From Pseudomonadota bacterium (GTDB taxonomy: Bacteria; Pseudomonadota; Gammaproteobacteria; Xanthomonadales; Rhodanobacteraceae), in NCBI GenBank assembly GCA_023388255.1, contig JAEWGO010000012.1, positions 62,001 through 126,000 on the forward strand: 64,000 nt of DNA, in the 5' to 3' direction. The translations under genes were made by a program, and so were the position numbers. The notes under the pieces are model-generated. The model made no database searches and was not told the origin of the DNA. It was given only the letters and a program-made list of their open reading frames with translations. Within the stretch, counting starts at the first letter, position 1; every line of letters starts with the position of its first letter. This document shows positions 1 through 7,623 of this stretch, piece by piece.

Positions 1-471
1 AAGCAGATGCTGGGCGCGCTCGATGGCCTGCTCGCTAAGGCGGCCGCGCATGCCGACGAGCGCAAGATCGAAGCCGGCGCGCTGCTGCAGGCGCGCCTGT
101 TCCCCGACATGTTCGCGCTGACGCGGCAGGTGCAGATCGCCTGCGACTTCGCCAAGAGCGTGCCGGCGCGGCTGGCCGGCATCGACGTGCCGGCCTACGA
201 CGACACCGAACAGGACTTCGGCGAACTGCGCGCCCGCATCGCGAAGACGCTGGCTTTCATCGGCTCGATCGACGTCGCGACGTTCGACGGCAGCGAGCAG
301 CGCGAGATCGTCCTGCGCCCTGGCACGCCGAAAGAAAAGCGGCTCGATGGCAAGGCCTACCTGATGCACTACGGCCTGCCGCAGTTCTTCTTCCACGTGG
401 CGACCGCCTACGCGCTGCTGCGCCACAACGGCATCGAGATCGGCAAGCGCGACTACATGGGAACGTACTGA
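1..471 (+). CDS. DUF1993 family protein (5' end outside window)
   Basis: The reading frame is open from the first base and the protein resembles the DUF1993 family, small helical bacterial proteins of about 165-170 residues with no assigned reaction. Visible family features are the early LLQARLFPDMF stretch, the RQVQIACDFAK helix and the C-terminal FFFHVATAYALLRHNG segment. The first methionine inside the window (base 7) lies within the conserved part, so roughly 15 N-terminal residues and the true start are probably missing upstream. A GC-rich hairpin follows the stop codon at once. Family assignment is from remembered sequence resemblance; function is unknown. Confidence 0.8.
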   Translation, partial: KQMLGALDGLLAKAAAHADERKIEAGALLQARLFPDMFALTRQVQIACDFAKSVPARLAGIDVPAYDDTEQDFGELRARIAKTLAFIGSIDVATFDGSEQREIVLRPGTPKEKRLDGKAYLMHYGLPQFFFHVATAYALLRHNGIEIGKRDYMGTY

Positions 472-478
472 CAGCGCG

Positions 479-507
479 ACGCCGGAGCGCGCGCCGCTCC
501 GGCGTTT
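479..507 (+). terminator. Probable hairpin terminator after DUF1993 gene
   Basis: An 11-bp perfect stem (479-489 with 495-505) and a 5-nt loop begin 7 bases after the DUF1993 stop. Only a short T run (GTTTC) follows, so termination may be weak. The descending arm runs into the decayed YbaY-like fragment. Confidence 0.55.
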
Positions 508-557
508 CAGCGGATGGCGACGCGCACGAGGCGGAAATCGGCGGGCGCGTCGCTGCC
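504..557 (-). pseudogene. Orphan 3' fragment of a YbaY-like lipoprotein gene
   Basis: These 54 bases match the 3' end of the intact lipoprotein gene at 4057-4110 in the same orientation (49 of 54 identical by eye). Read on the minus strand, the fragment ends GSDAPADFRLVRVAIR-stop; the intact gene ends GSDALVDFRLVRVAIR-stop. Three of the five differences are at third codon positions, which points to descent from coding sequence. The upstream residues (DRHSR) do not match the intact protein, and no start, lipobox or YbaY core is present. It is therefore a leftover 3' end rather than a gene. Together with the intact copy it forms direct repeats around the metzincin/PD40 pair. Confidence 0.75.
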
Positions 558-750
558 TCTCGAATGCCGATCCGTCTGTTGCTCCGCGCTGCCGAAGCCT
601 TGCAGGCCGATCGTTGTCTGACGTCCGACGATTGCGTGTTCGCACGCATGCGTTCGCCGATTCGTGGCATTTTCGAATGGATTCGGACGGAAGCTTCCCC
701 CCGTCGTTCACGCGCTATGATCCGGCAGCCGAGGTTTGGGGAGGAAGCCG

Positions 751-2397
751 ATGACGGTTGCTTTTTCGATAATGGCACGCCGTTGGGGATGGCCTGTCGT
801 GGTGGTTCTTCTGGTGATGCAGGTCACCACCGCCTTTGGAGGCGTTGGGCTGATTGACGCAGGGATCGACGATCCGCCCGAACCGGCGATCCCACCGAAA
901 CTGTTCGCACGCATCGATCCGCAGCAAAAGCCACAGGCATCGTTCCGGCAGGAATGGACGGTAACGATCGAGCAAGCCGCCATCCAGCAGCCGGCCGAGG
1001 CGATCGAGCTGAACCTCCCCGACCATGAGACGGTCCTCGTCTCGCGCCTGCACTGGGAAGCACGTGCGGGTTTCATTCCCTCGGCCGACGGTTACAACGG
1101 ACAGATTCCCGATCCCGATGCCGAACCTTCGGTGTTTTCCTGGCGCTGGTACGGCAAGTCGGACCGCGGATACACGATTGCGCTCACCCTCAGCCAAGGC
1201 CAGTTGGCCGGGCGCATCTGGGCCCCCGCGAACGTGCACTACACGCTGGAGCCTGGTCGCGATGCGACCACTCTCGGTCTGATTCGCCGAGATTTCTGGG
1301 GCCTGCATCCGCCGGAGCCGGACGATCCGCGCGCCGACGAGGCGACAACACTCGAACCAGCGGCGTCGGCCTCCATCAACGGCATCTCGCTCGGCGGAGC
1401 TTGGGACCTGACCTGCAGTGGGCCGTTGCCGACGGCATTTTCTCCAATCGACGTGCTGGTCATGTATACGCCCAACATGATCGATGGCACCTCACCAACA
1501 GGTTATGCCTCGTTGGCTGCGTTCACTGCTGCCGTGCAGACTTCCATCGACAACGCCAATCAGGCGTTGCGCAATGTCGGCATCTACAGCTACGCGTACT
1601 CGTTGCGTGGCATCGAACCAGCCGATGCGCAAGGCTACTCAGACTTGACCATCACCAAGGCGCTGGGCGTATTTTCCGGAATTCAGAACGCCGAGCCACT
1701 GGCTGACCCTTGGTGTACCTATCCAGGAAACGCTTATGTCGCTGGACGTCGAACAGCGATGTGGGCCGACGTCATGGCGCTCGCTCGTGCGAGCAACGAC
1801 AATTTATGCGGCGTCTCCAAGGGACAAAGACACGTCGAGATCAGGGATTGTCCGCGCGATCCAGGGCCGGGCTACAGCCCGTTCGCGTATCTCGTGTTCA
1901 ATCCGAAGTGCGATGCCGACAAGCTCAACCTGGCGCATGAGCTGGGCCATATTCTCGGCATGGAGCACGACCCGAAGAATGCGTCGAACCTGCAACCACC
2001 GAACAAGCCGTCGTGTCCGTGGTCGTTCGGCCACCGGCGCGGTGATATCAGCGGCGCTTCGCGCTTTCGCTTTCATACCGTCATGGCATATCCCACAGAC
2101 GCGGGCACGATCGGCCTCGCCGGCCCTCCGCAATGCCTGAACGCAGCGGATTGCCCGCTGATCGATGCGTACTCTGATCCCACGAGGGAGTGGGATGGCT
2201 TCGACGACGGCATCAATCTTCCGCCTTATGGGTTAAGGCCGCTCGGCTCGCTGGCCGGCGCGTGGCCGATCGGCGACATCACCACGTTGACGTGGCGGGA
2301 CTCGAACGCGACGCAGACGCTGCCGCGTCTGGCGCCCATCGTGGCTGCATTCCAGGCGCGCCCCGACCGGATTTTCGCCAATGGCTTCGAACGCTAA
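751..2397 (+). CDS. Secreted metzincin-type zinc metalloprotease
   Basis: Predicted exported zinc endopeptidase of 548 residues. A hydrophobic signal peptide spans about residues 10-30. The zinc motif HELGHILGMEH (H396, E397, H400, H406) and the downstream VMAYP Met-turn (M445) are the hallmarks of metzincins, with M12B/reprolysin-like proteins the closest group. The long N-terminal half probably acts as a propeptide plus the start of the catalytic domain. The protein ends DRIFANGFER, a short C-terminal tag of a kind I recall on other exported proteins of this order. ATG at 751 is preferred over TTG at 736 because GGGGAGG (738-744) is well spaced before it. The gene overlaps the next one by 17 bases. 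Substrate is unknown; self-processing is likely but inferred. Confidence 0.85.
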   Translation: MTVAFSIMARRWGWPVVVVLLVMQVTTAFGGVGLIDAGIDDPPEPAIPPKLFARIDPQQKPQASFRQEWTVTIEQAAIQQPAEAIELNLPDHETVLVSRLHWEARAGFIPSADGYNGQIPDPDAEPSVFSWRWYGKSDRGYTIALTLSQGQLAGRIWAPANVHYTLEPGRDATTLGLIRRDFWGLHPPEPDDPRADEATTLEPAASASINGISLGGAWDLTCSGPLPTAFSPIDVLVMYTPNMIDGTSPTGYASLAAFTAAVQTSIDNANQALRNVGIYSYAYSLRGIEPADAQGYSDLTITKALGVFSGIQNAEPLADPWCTYPGNAYVAGRRTAMWADVMALARASNDNLCGVSKGQRHVEIRDCPRDPGPGYSPFAYLVFNPKCDADKLNLAHELGHILGMEHDPKNASNLQPPNKPSCPWSFGHRRGDISGASRFRFHTVMAYPTDAGTIGLAGPPQCLNAADCPLIDAYSDPTREWDGFDDGINLPPYGLRPLGSLAGAWPIGDITTLTWRDSNATQTLPRLAPIVAAFQARPDRIFANGFER

Positions 2398-3853
2398 GCT
2401 CGTGTCGGCAGGCCTATTCGCCGCAGGGCTCATGACCGCTGCTGGCGCGCATGCGCTCGAAGCCGAAGCTCCCGTACTCGTCAGCCACACGCCGGCCGGG
2501 ATACCGACCCAAGGGGGTATCTGCAGCACTCCTTCGTTGTCTCGTGACGGCCGCTTCACCAGCTTCAGTTGCTATGCCTACGACATCATTCCCGGCGAGC
2601 CCGGCGTCGGCGACGCGATGCTGCATGACGAACGGACTGATTCGATCGTCGGGCTCAGTTATACCGACATCGGCGAATGGGGCGATTGCCACGGCGCGGA
2701 ATTTGGTACCTGTGCATCGTATGCGGCGGACATCGCCGTCGACGGCAGCGAAGTGGTCCTCAATTCCGGTGCGCCCTTGCTCGACAGCCTGCCGCAGCCG
2801 CTCGACTACGGCTATCAGAACGTCTTCCTGCGCAATACAGTCGCCGGCACGACCGAATGGCTGACGCCACCGCCAGGCGCGATGGGCAACGGTGGGCCAG
2901 TGGCCACCGATGCCTCCGTGGACAGGCACGAAATTCTGATCGCTACCGACGCGGACTTCAGACCCGGCGCAGGGGGCGCGTTCGGCAAAGTCGACCTGTT
3001 CGTCGTGAACTGGCGAACGCAACTCGCCGAATTGGTGACGGTCTCGCCCGATGGCCAGCGCGGCAACGGCAACAGTACCTACGGGCGCTTTTCGCCGGAC
3101 GGGCGTTTCGTCGTCTTCCTCAGCTATGCGGACAACCTCACCGACGACAACCCGCAGCATCTCTACAACCTGTTCCTGCGCGACCGCCTGCTGAAAACCA
3201 CGCGGCGATTGACATTCCCTTGGCACGGCGGCGAGTTCAGCAGCCAACCGAACATCCTGACGAACGCGAGGATCACTGCCGACAATCGCCACGTTGTCTT
3301 TTCGTCGTCGGGCACGGAGTTCACGCGCGATTCCAATCCGGCGGTGCCCTTGGCTGTCTACGACATCGATCTCACGACAGGAGAGACGCAGCTCATTTCG
3401 CGTGGCGTGAACGGCGAACCGCTCACTGCAAACGCATTCAGTGCCACGTTCAGCGACGACGGCCGGTACATGGCGTTCAACACCTCGGCGACCAACGTTT
3501 CCGACGCTCCCGGTCCATTGCCCGCGGTCTTCGTTCGCGATCGGGTGACGGGTGAAACGATCAACGTAAGCGCCTCTCTCGGAACACCACCGGATCCGCT
3601 GGGGCGCGTCACGATCTCGGCCGATGGTTCCAAAGTCGCCTTCGAATGGCCGAAATGGAGCGCGATCTGGCCGACACTGCTCGACAATCGTCAGATTTAC
3701 ACGGTGCGCCTGCGTTCCGATCCGTCGCCTTCGCCCGCGGTTGCCGTACCTGCTGCTTCGCGCCCCGTGCTGCTTATCCTGGCGGGGTTCCTGGCTGGCG
3801 CAGTTGCCGTCCTCTCGGGTTACCGAAGGTCCGCGCGCGCTTGCCGGCAATGA
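2381..3853 (+). CDS. Exported PD40/TolB-like beta-propeller protein with C-terminal membrane anchor
   Basis: 490 residues. A signal peptide covers about residues 1-26. At least five PD40-type blade motifs are visible: SRDGRFTSFSC, SPDGRFVVFLS, TADNRHVVFSS, SDDGRYMAFNT and SADGSKVAFEW. They indicate a six- or seven-bladed propeller like TolB or the propeller of prolyl oligopeptidases, but no hydrolase domain follows. The C terminus is a proline-bearing linker, a hydrophobic segment (about 455-478) and an arginine-rich tail (RRSARACRQ). This layout resembles IPTL/PEP-CTERM-type sorting tails, though no canonical tag is present. The ATG lies inside the last 17 bases of the protease gene and has no clear ribosome site, suggesting translational coupling. 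Function is unknown. Confidence 0.75.
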   Translation: MASNAKLVSAGLFAAGLMTAAGAHALEAEAPVLVSHTPAGIPTQGGICSTPSLSRDGRFTSFSCYAYDIIPGEPGVGDAMLHDERTDSIVGLSYTDIGEWGDCHGAEFGTCASYAADIAVDGSEVVLNSGAPLLDSLPQPLDYGYQNVFLRNTVAGTTEWLTPPPGAMGNGGPVATDASVDRHEILIATDADFRPGAGGAFGKVDLFVVNWRTQLAELVTVSPDGQRGNGNSTYGRFSPDGRFVVFLSYADNLTDDNPQHLYNLFLRDRLLKTTRRLTFPWHGGEFSSQPNILTNARITADNRHVVFSSSGTEFTRDSNPAVPLAVYDIDLTTGETQLISRGVNGEPLTANAFSATFSDDGRYMAFNTSATNVSDAPGPLPAVFVRDRVTGETINVSASLGTPPDPLGRVTISADGSKVAFEWPKWSAIWPTLLDNRQIYTVRLRSDPSPSPAVAVPAASRPVLLILAGFLAGAVAVLSGYRRSARACRQ

Positions 3854-4059
3854 CCGATGCCATCGTTTCGGACGGCAAGCGCACCACTGCGCTGCGGCCA
3901 TTTCCCTACTCCCGACCGCCTTCGCATCCTGGAAGACGCGGTGGCTGGCGCAGCAAGCGTTCGGTGACGATTTCGGCCCGCGTGCTTGATCCATCGAGCA
4001 TCTGCCCGGACTTGCAACGACCCGGGATGATGTTCGTCCAGCGCATCGGCTTCCGTGTT

Positions 4060-4497
4060 TCAGCGGATGGCGACACGCACGAGGCGGAAATCGACGAGTG
4101 CATCGCTGCCCGGCGTCACCTCGACGCGGTTCCGCGTGAAGAACTGCAGCTGGCCGCTCGCGTCGCGCAAGGTCGCACGCAGGCTGCAGCGCGTGCCCGC
4201 GGGAATGCGTGCCTGATCGTAGGACAGCGCGAACTCGAACGGCGGGCCGCGCAGATCGTCGAAACGCTGCATTGCGATGGTCGCGGCGGAATCATCGGCG
4301 ATCAGCTGTACTTCAAGCGTGGCGCCTCGAGGCAACTGCAGGCGTTCGAGGTAGGTCGCGCGCCCGCGCAGCAATGCGCTGCCCGCACTCGCCGGCGTCG
4401 TCGCGTGGCCGTCGACTGGCTTGCGAACCGGCGCGGTCTGGCATGCGGCGATAGTCAGCACACTGGCGACGAGCAGGAACAAGGCGATGCTGCGCAT
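4060..4497 (-). CDS. YbaY-like lipoprotein
   Basis: 145-residue predicted lipoprotein. The signal peptide ends in a lipobox (TIAAC, Cys19). The mature part matches the YbaY domain: a GRATYLERLQLPRGATLEVQL strand pair, then PFEFALSYDQARI and a SGQLQFFTRN turn. YbaY-domain proteins are small beta-sandwich lipoproteins of envelope assembly or stress with no established reaction. The gene is divergent from thpR. A near-copy of its last 54 bases occurs at 504-557, so this copy appears to be the intact side of a duplicated junction. Confidence 0.75.
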   Translation of the reverse strand: MRSIALFLLVASVLTIAACQTAPVRKPVDGHATTPASAGSALLRGRATYLERLQLPRGATLEVQLIADDSAATIAMQRFDDLRGPPFEFALSYDQARIPAGTRCSLRATLRDASGQLQFFTRNRVEVTPGSDALVDFRLVRVAIR

Positions 4498-4599
4498 GGA
4501 TTGTCTTCGTGGTGGTTCCGCGGAGGCTGCGTTTTACACTGTGCGCCGGTTCTTGCCTATGTGCAGGGCACGAACATCCCTTTGCGAGGAGCGCGATCC

Positions 4600-5184
4600 A
4601 TGCAGCAAGCCAGCCTCCCCGGTTTCGATGTTCCGGCGCCGGAAATCCACAACGTGTTTTTCGCGCTGCTGCCGGACGAGGCCACGCGCGCGCGCATTGC
4701 GGCAGCGGCCGAATGGTTGCAGCAGCAGGCCGACGTGCCGCACGGACGCTGGCTGAAGCCGGCGCGCTATCACTTGACCTTGCCGTTTCTCGGCGAGCAC
4801 TCGCGGTTGGCGCCGGAACTCGTCGAGCGCGCGATGGCTGCCGCGAACGAAGTGGACGCCGCCGCGTTCGATCTCGAACTCGACCTTGCCGGCAGCTTCG
4901 CCGGCAATGCGAGGATTCCATGCTGGCTCGGTTGCCGCGAAACGCCGACCGCGTTGCAGGCTTTGTTCGATGGGCTGTCCGCCGCATTGCGCCGGCATGC
5001 CTGCCGCACGGTCGGCAGTGCGCAACTGGTGCCGCATGTGACCGTGCTGCGCGATGCGGACCGTGGCGTGAGGATGCCGCTCGATCCGGCCATTGCGTGG
5101 CGGGTGGACGAATTCGTGCTGATCGACAGCCAGACGCAGCCGTTCCGACCGTATCGAATCCTCGGCCGCTGGCCGCTGCACTGA
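4600..5184 (+). CDS. thpR: RNA 2',3'-cyclic phosphodiesterase (ThpR / 2H family)
   Basis: 194-residue member of the 2H phosphoesterase superfamily. The two HxTx motifs are HLTL (H58) and HVTV (H146), the paired catalytic histidines that open 2',3'-cyclic phosphates on RNA ends. Length matches bacterial ThpR (about 180-190). The open frame continues far upstream across the antisense lipoprotein gene, but ATG 4600 is the sensible start: it follows GAGGAG at about 4585-4592 with good spacing, and the family homology begins there. A TACACT sequence at 4535-4540 could be a -10 element. Physiological substrates of this family remain poorly defined. Confidence 0.88.
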   Translation: MQQASLPGFDVPAPEIHNVFFALLPDEATRARIAAAAEWLQQQADVPHGRWLKPARYHLTLPFLGEHSRLAPELVERAMAAANEVDAAAFDLELDLAGSFAGNARIPCWLGCRETPTALQALFDGLSAALRRHACRTVGSAQLVPHVTVLRDADRGVRMPLDPAIAWRVDEFVLIDSQTQPFRPYRILGRWPLH

Positions 5185-5215
5185 CGCCGGCGTACCGGGC
5201 CGGCGCCGGCGCACT

Positions 5216-5221
5216 TACAAT
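5216..5221 (+). promoter_or_regulatory. Putative -10 element (TACAAT) very close to the rluF start
   Basis: TACAAT is followed by the GC-only discriminator GCGCGC and then ATG at 5228. If this is the -10 box, transcription would begin at or within a base or two of the start codon, giving a nearly leaderless mRNA. No good -35 hexamer is visible at 16-18 bases upstream, which weakens the call. Confidence 0.4.
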
Positions 5222-5227
5222 GCGCGC

Positions 5228-5941
5228 ATGCGCCTCAACAAACACATTGCCGAATCCGGCTACTGCTCACGCCGCGAAGCCGATCGCCTGATCGCGGAAA
5301 AACGCGTCACCCACAACGGAAAACCAGCCGGAATCGGCACGCAAGTGGAGGAGGGCGACGAAGTCCTCGTCGACGGTCGTCCGCTGCTCGAACGCCGCGC
5401 AGCCGGCAAGACACGCAAGCACGTCTACATCGCGCTGAACAAACCGGTCGGCATCACCTGCACGACCGATCGCGAGGTCGGCGGCAACATCGTCGACTTC
5501 GTCGATCATGCACAGCGCATCTTTCCGGTCGGCCGGCTCGACAAGGATTCCGAAGGACTGATCCTGCTGACCAGCAATGGTGACATCGTCAACGAGATCC
5601 TGCGCTCGGAGAACCGCCACGAGAAGGAATACCTTGTCGCGGTGAACAAGCCGGTGACGCAGGAGTTCCTCAACGGCATGTCGCGCGGCGTGCGCATCCA
5701 CAACCAGATGACCAAACCATGCCGCGCCACGCGTCTGGCCAAGTTCGGTTTCCGCATCGTGCTGACCCAGGGCCTGAACCGGCAGATTCGCCTGATGGCG
5801 GATGCATTCGGCTACCGCGTGAAGCAGCTGCGGCGCGTGCGCATCGTCAACGTGAAGCTTGGCGTGCTGAAGGTCGGCCAATGGCGCAACCTGACCGATG
5901 CCGAACTGCATGGCCTGCTGCCGGAACGCAGCGACTGGTAA
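5228..5941 (+). CDS. rluF: 23S rRNA pseudouridine(2604) synthase RluF
   Basis: 237 residues. An N-terminal S4 RNA-binding domain (MRLNKHIAESGYCSRREADR) is followed by a RsuA/RluB/E/F-type catalytic domain. The catalytic aspartate is D105 in GRLDKDSEG. NKPVGITCTT, the GLNRQIRLM loop and GEWRDLTD-like end (GQWRNLTDAEL) fit RluF, which modifies U2604 of 23S rRNA, better than RluB or RluE; that choice is from remembered similarity. It lacks the long C-terminal tail of E. coli RluF. No Shine-Dalgarno sequence is evident, in keeping with the promoter lying almost at the start codon. Confidence 0.88.
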   Translation: MRLNKHIAESGYCSRREADRLIAEKRVTHNGKPAGIGTQVEEGDEVLVDGRPLLERRAAGKTRKHVYIALNKPVGITCTTDREVGGNIVDFVDHAQRIFPVGRLDKDSEGLILLTSNGDIVNEILRSENRHEKEYLVAVNKPVTQEFLNGMSRGVRIHNQMTKPCRATRLAKFGFRIVLTQGLNRQIRLMADAFGYRVKQLRRVRIVNVKLGVLKVGQWRNLTDAELHGLLPERSDW

Positions 5942-6004
5942 GAACGTCTCCGGCGCGCGCGATGCGCCGGCAGTGCGTCGTGCGTCCGGCTCGTGGACAT
6001 TGGG

Positions 6005-6529
6005 TCAACCCTTCGGCGCGCCCGGCGTCGCGCGCTGCATCTTGAGATTCTTGCCGGCGCCGACGACGGCGACCACACGCATCTCCACAGGCGCGCCTTC
6101 GGCGAGCAGCGCGGTCGTGCCGACTGCGGTCCAGGCCGGATAGCCCTTCGGGAAGTATTCCGCGTGGATCGCGCGAAAGCGCTGGAACTCGACCGCGAAC
6201 TCCGGCGTGTCTTTCGGCTCGCGGTGGAAGGTGTTGATCTCGACGACGTCGTCGAGCGTTGCGCCGGCCGCTTCGAGCGTCATCTTCAGGCGCTTGAACA
6301 TCGCTCGGACGCATGCGTCGTAGTCGGCGCCGGGGCCAGCCGGGATGCCGGACACGATGACCATGTCGCCGACCCTGACGGCCGGTGCGTAGTGATGGAT
6401 GTCGTAGGCCGCATCGTGCCCCGGCGGGATGATCACGGTCTTCGCCGGCAGCGCACGTTGGCTCGCGCAGCCGCCGGCAAGTGCGCAGACGGCGAACAGA
6501 AGGGCGGTGTTCTTCACGAGAAACTCCAT
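6005..6529 (-). CDS. RidA/YjgF-family protein carrying a lipoprotein signal
   Basis: 174 residues. The RidA/YER057c/UK114 fold is recognised from the VGDMVIVSGIPAGPG entry, the DVVEINTF strand and the C-terminal GAPVEMRVVAVV stretch with the arginine that binds the carboxylate in enamine/imine deaminases. Unlike cytosolic RidA (about 130 residues), it begins with a signal peptide ending in LAGGC (Cys21), so it should be a lipid-anchored envelope protein. Classical RidA hydrolyses reactive 2-aminoacrylate in the cytosol; the exported form probably has a different substrate. It lies downstream of yebC on the same strand across a 230-base gap that contains the yebC terminator. Confidence 0.82.
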   Translation of the reverse strand: MEFLVKNTALLFAVCALAGGCASQRALPAKTVIIPPGHDAAYDIHHYAPAVRVGDMVIVSGIPAGPGADYDACVRAMFKRLKMTLEAAGATLDDVVEINTFHREPKDTPEFAVEFQRFRAIHAEYFPKGYPAWTAVGTTALLAEGAPVEMRVVAVVGAGKNLKMQRATPGAPKG

Positions 6530-6724
6530 CGTAACTGCGGAAACCGGGCCGCCTTGCGTGACGGCGTGGATATCCGGTAGTACGCGGGAGCGCGGCGAAA
6601 ACTATCAGAACACCGATCGGGAGATGAATGCGGCGGCGCGGCTTCGTGCCGAGGCGGTGTGAAGCGCTGTTCAGGTCGATACCGGTCCGCGTCGGGAATT
6701 GGTGCAGGCGCCTCGGATGCAACG

Positions 6725-6754
6725 AAAAAGGGCGGCATCATCGACGCCGCCCTT
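6725..6754 (-). terminator. Rho-independent terminator of yebC
   Basis: On the minus strand, AAGGGCGGC pairs with GCCGCCCTT across a 9-nt loop and runs straight into TTTTT. It starts 5 bases after the yebC stop codon, as expected for a strong intrinsic terminator. Confidence 0.85.
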
Positions 6755-6759
6755 CGAGA

Positions 6760-7476
6760 TCAATCCGCCAACGCGGCGTTGTGGTAGACGTCCTGCACGT
6801 CGTCGAGTTCATCGAGCCAGTCGAGCAGGTCGCGCAAGGTTTCCTCGACCTCGGCGCTGACGGCGACGCGGTTTTCCGGGCGCATCACGACATCCGCACT
6901 CAGCGGTTCGAGACCGGCGTCGACGAGTGCCTTTTTCACCGTCTCGAAGTTCTCCGGCGAGCACAGCACCGAGCTGCGCCCATCCGCGCCCTGTACATCA
7001 TCGGCGCCGGCATCGAGGGCGAGTTCGAGCAATTTGTCTTCCGCGCCGCTGGCACCGGTGTCGAAAACGAGTTCGCCGAGACGCTTGAACTGGAATGCGA
7101 CCGAGCCGGAAGTGCCGAGGTTGCCGCCGTGCTTGGACAGCGCATGGCGCACGTCGGAGACGGTACGCACCGGATTGTCCGTCATCGTGTCGATGATCAG
7201 CGCGACGCCGGACGGTCCGTAGCCCTCGTAGCGGATTTCCTGCATGTCGTCGGCGCCATCGGCACCGGAGCCGCGCTTGACCGCGCGCTCGATCGTGTCC
7301 TTGGTCATGTTTGCCGACAGCGCCTTGTCGATCGCGACGCGCAGGCGGGCGTTGCCAGCCGGGTCGGCACCATTGCGTGCGGCGATCGTGATCTCGCGGA
7401 TCAGCTTGGTGAAGATCTTGCCGCGACGGGCGTCCTCGGCGTTCTTGCGGTTCTCGATGCTGGGGCCTCTGCCCAT
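6760..7476 (-). CDS. yebC: YebC/PmpR/TACO1-family regulator or translation factor
   Basis: 238 residues, the normal family length. The N terminus (MGRGPSIENRKNAEDARRGKIF) is the conserved helical domain, in a slightly variant form of the usual MAGHSKWxNIKHRK. The GYGPSGVALIIDTMTDN and GGNLGTSGSVAFQF motifs of domains II and III are intact. YebC proteins are described as DNA-binding regulators or as factors that relieve ribosome stalling; the sequence does not tell which applies. In many genomes yebC lies next to ruvC, which is not the case here. An intrinsic terminator follows directly. Confidence 0.93.
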   Translation of the reverse strand: MGRGPSIENRKNAEDARRGKIFTKLIREITIAARNGADPAGNARLRVAIDKALSANMTKDTIERAVKRGSGADGADDMQEIRYEGYGPSGVALIIDTMTDNPVRTVSDVRHALSKHGGNLGTSGSVAFQFKRLGELVFDTGASGAEDKLLELALDAGADDVQGADGRSSVLCSPENFETVKKALVDAGLEPLSADVVMRPENRVAVSAEVEETLRDLLDWLDELDDVQDVYHNAALAD

Positions 7477-7558
7477 GGGATTTCCTGCGTGTCTTGGGTT
7501 GAACGGGATGGAACGGTGGAGTGGGGCGCAGAATACTGCGCCCGAGGGTGGCCCGCAC

Positions 7559-7596
7559 AGCCGTCAGCGCGGTCGAGGGAGTCCGCGCCGACGGCT
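7559..7596. other. Large hairpin between the S53 protease and yebC
   Basis: A 14-base arm (7559-7572) pairs with 7583-7596 with one mismatch around a 10-base loop. It lies just beyond the S53 protease stop and upstream of yebC. There is no T tract on either strand, so it may be a Rho-assisted terminator or an mRNA 3'-end stabiliser. Confidence 0.45.
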
Positions 7597-7623
7597 GAGA
7601 GCATGCCGCAGCCGAAGCTCAAC

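Noticed and set aside
564..857. Small open frame before the metzincin
   Set aside because: It overlaps the real signal-peptide region in another frame and has no ribosome site or family resemblance.
3646..4599. Long N-terminal extension of the thpR frame
   Set aside because: It crosses the antisense lipoprotein gene and is not homologous to anything; the family start and ribosome site are at 4600.
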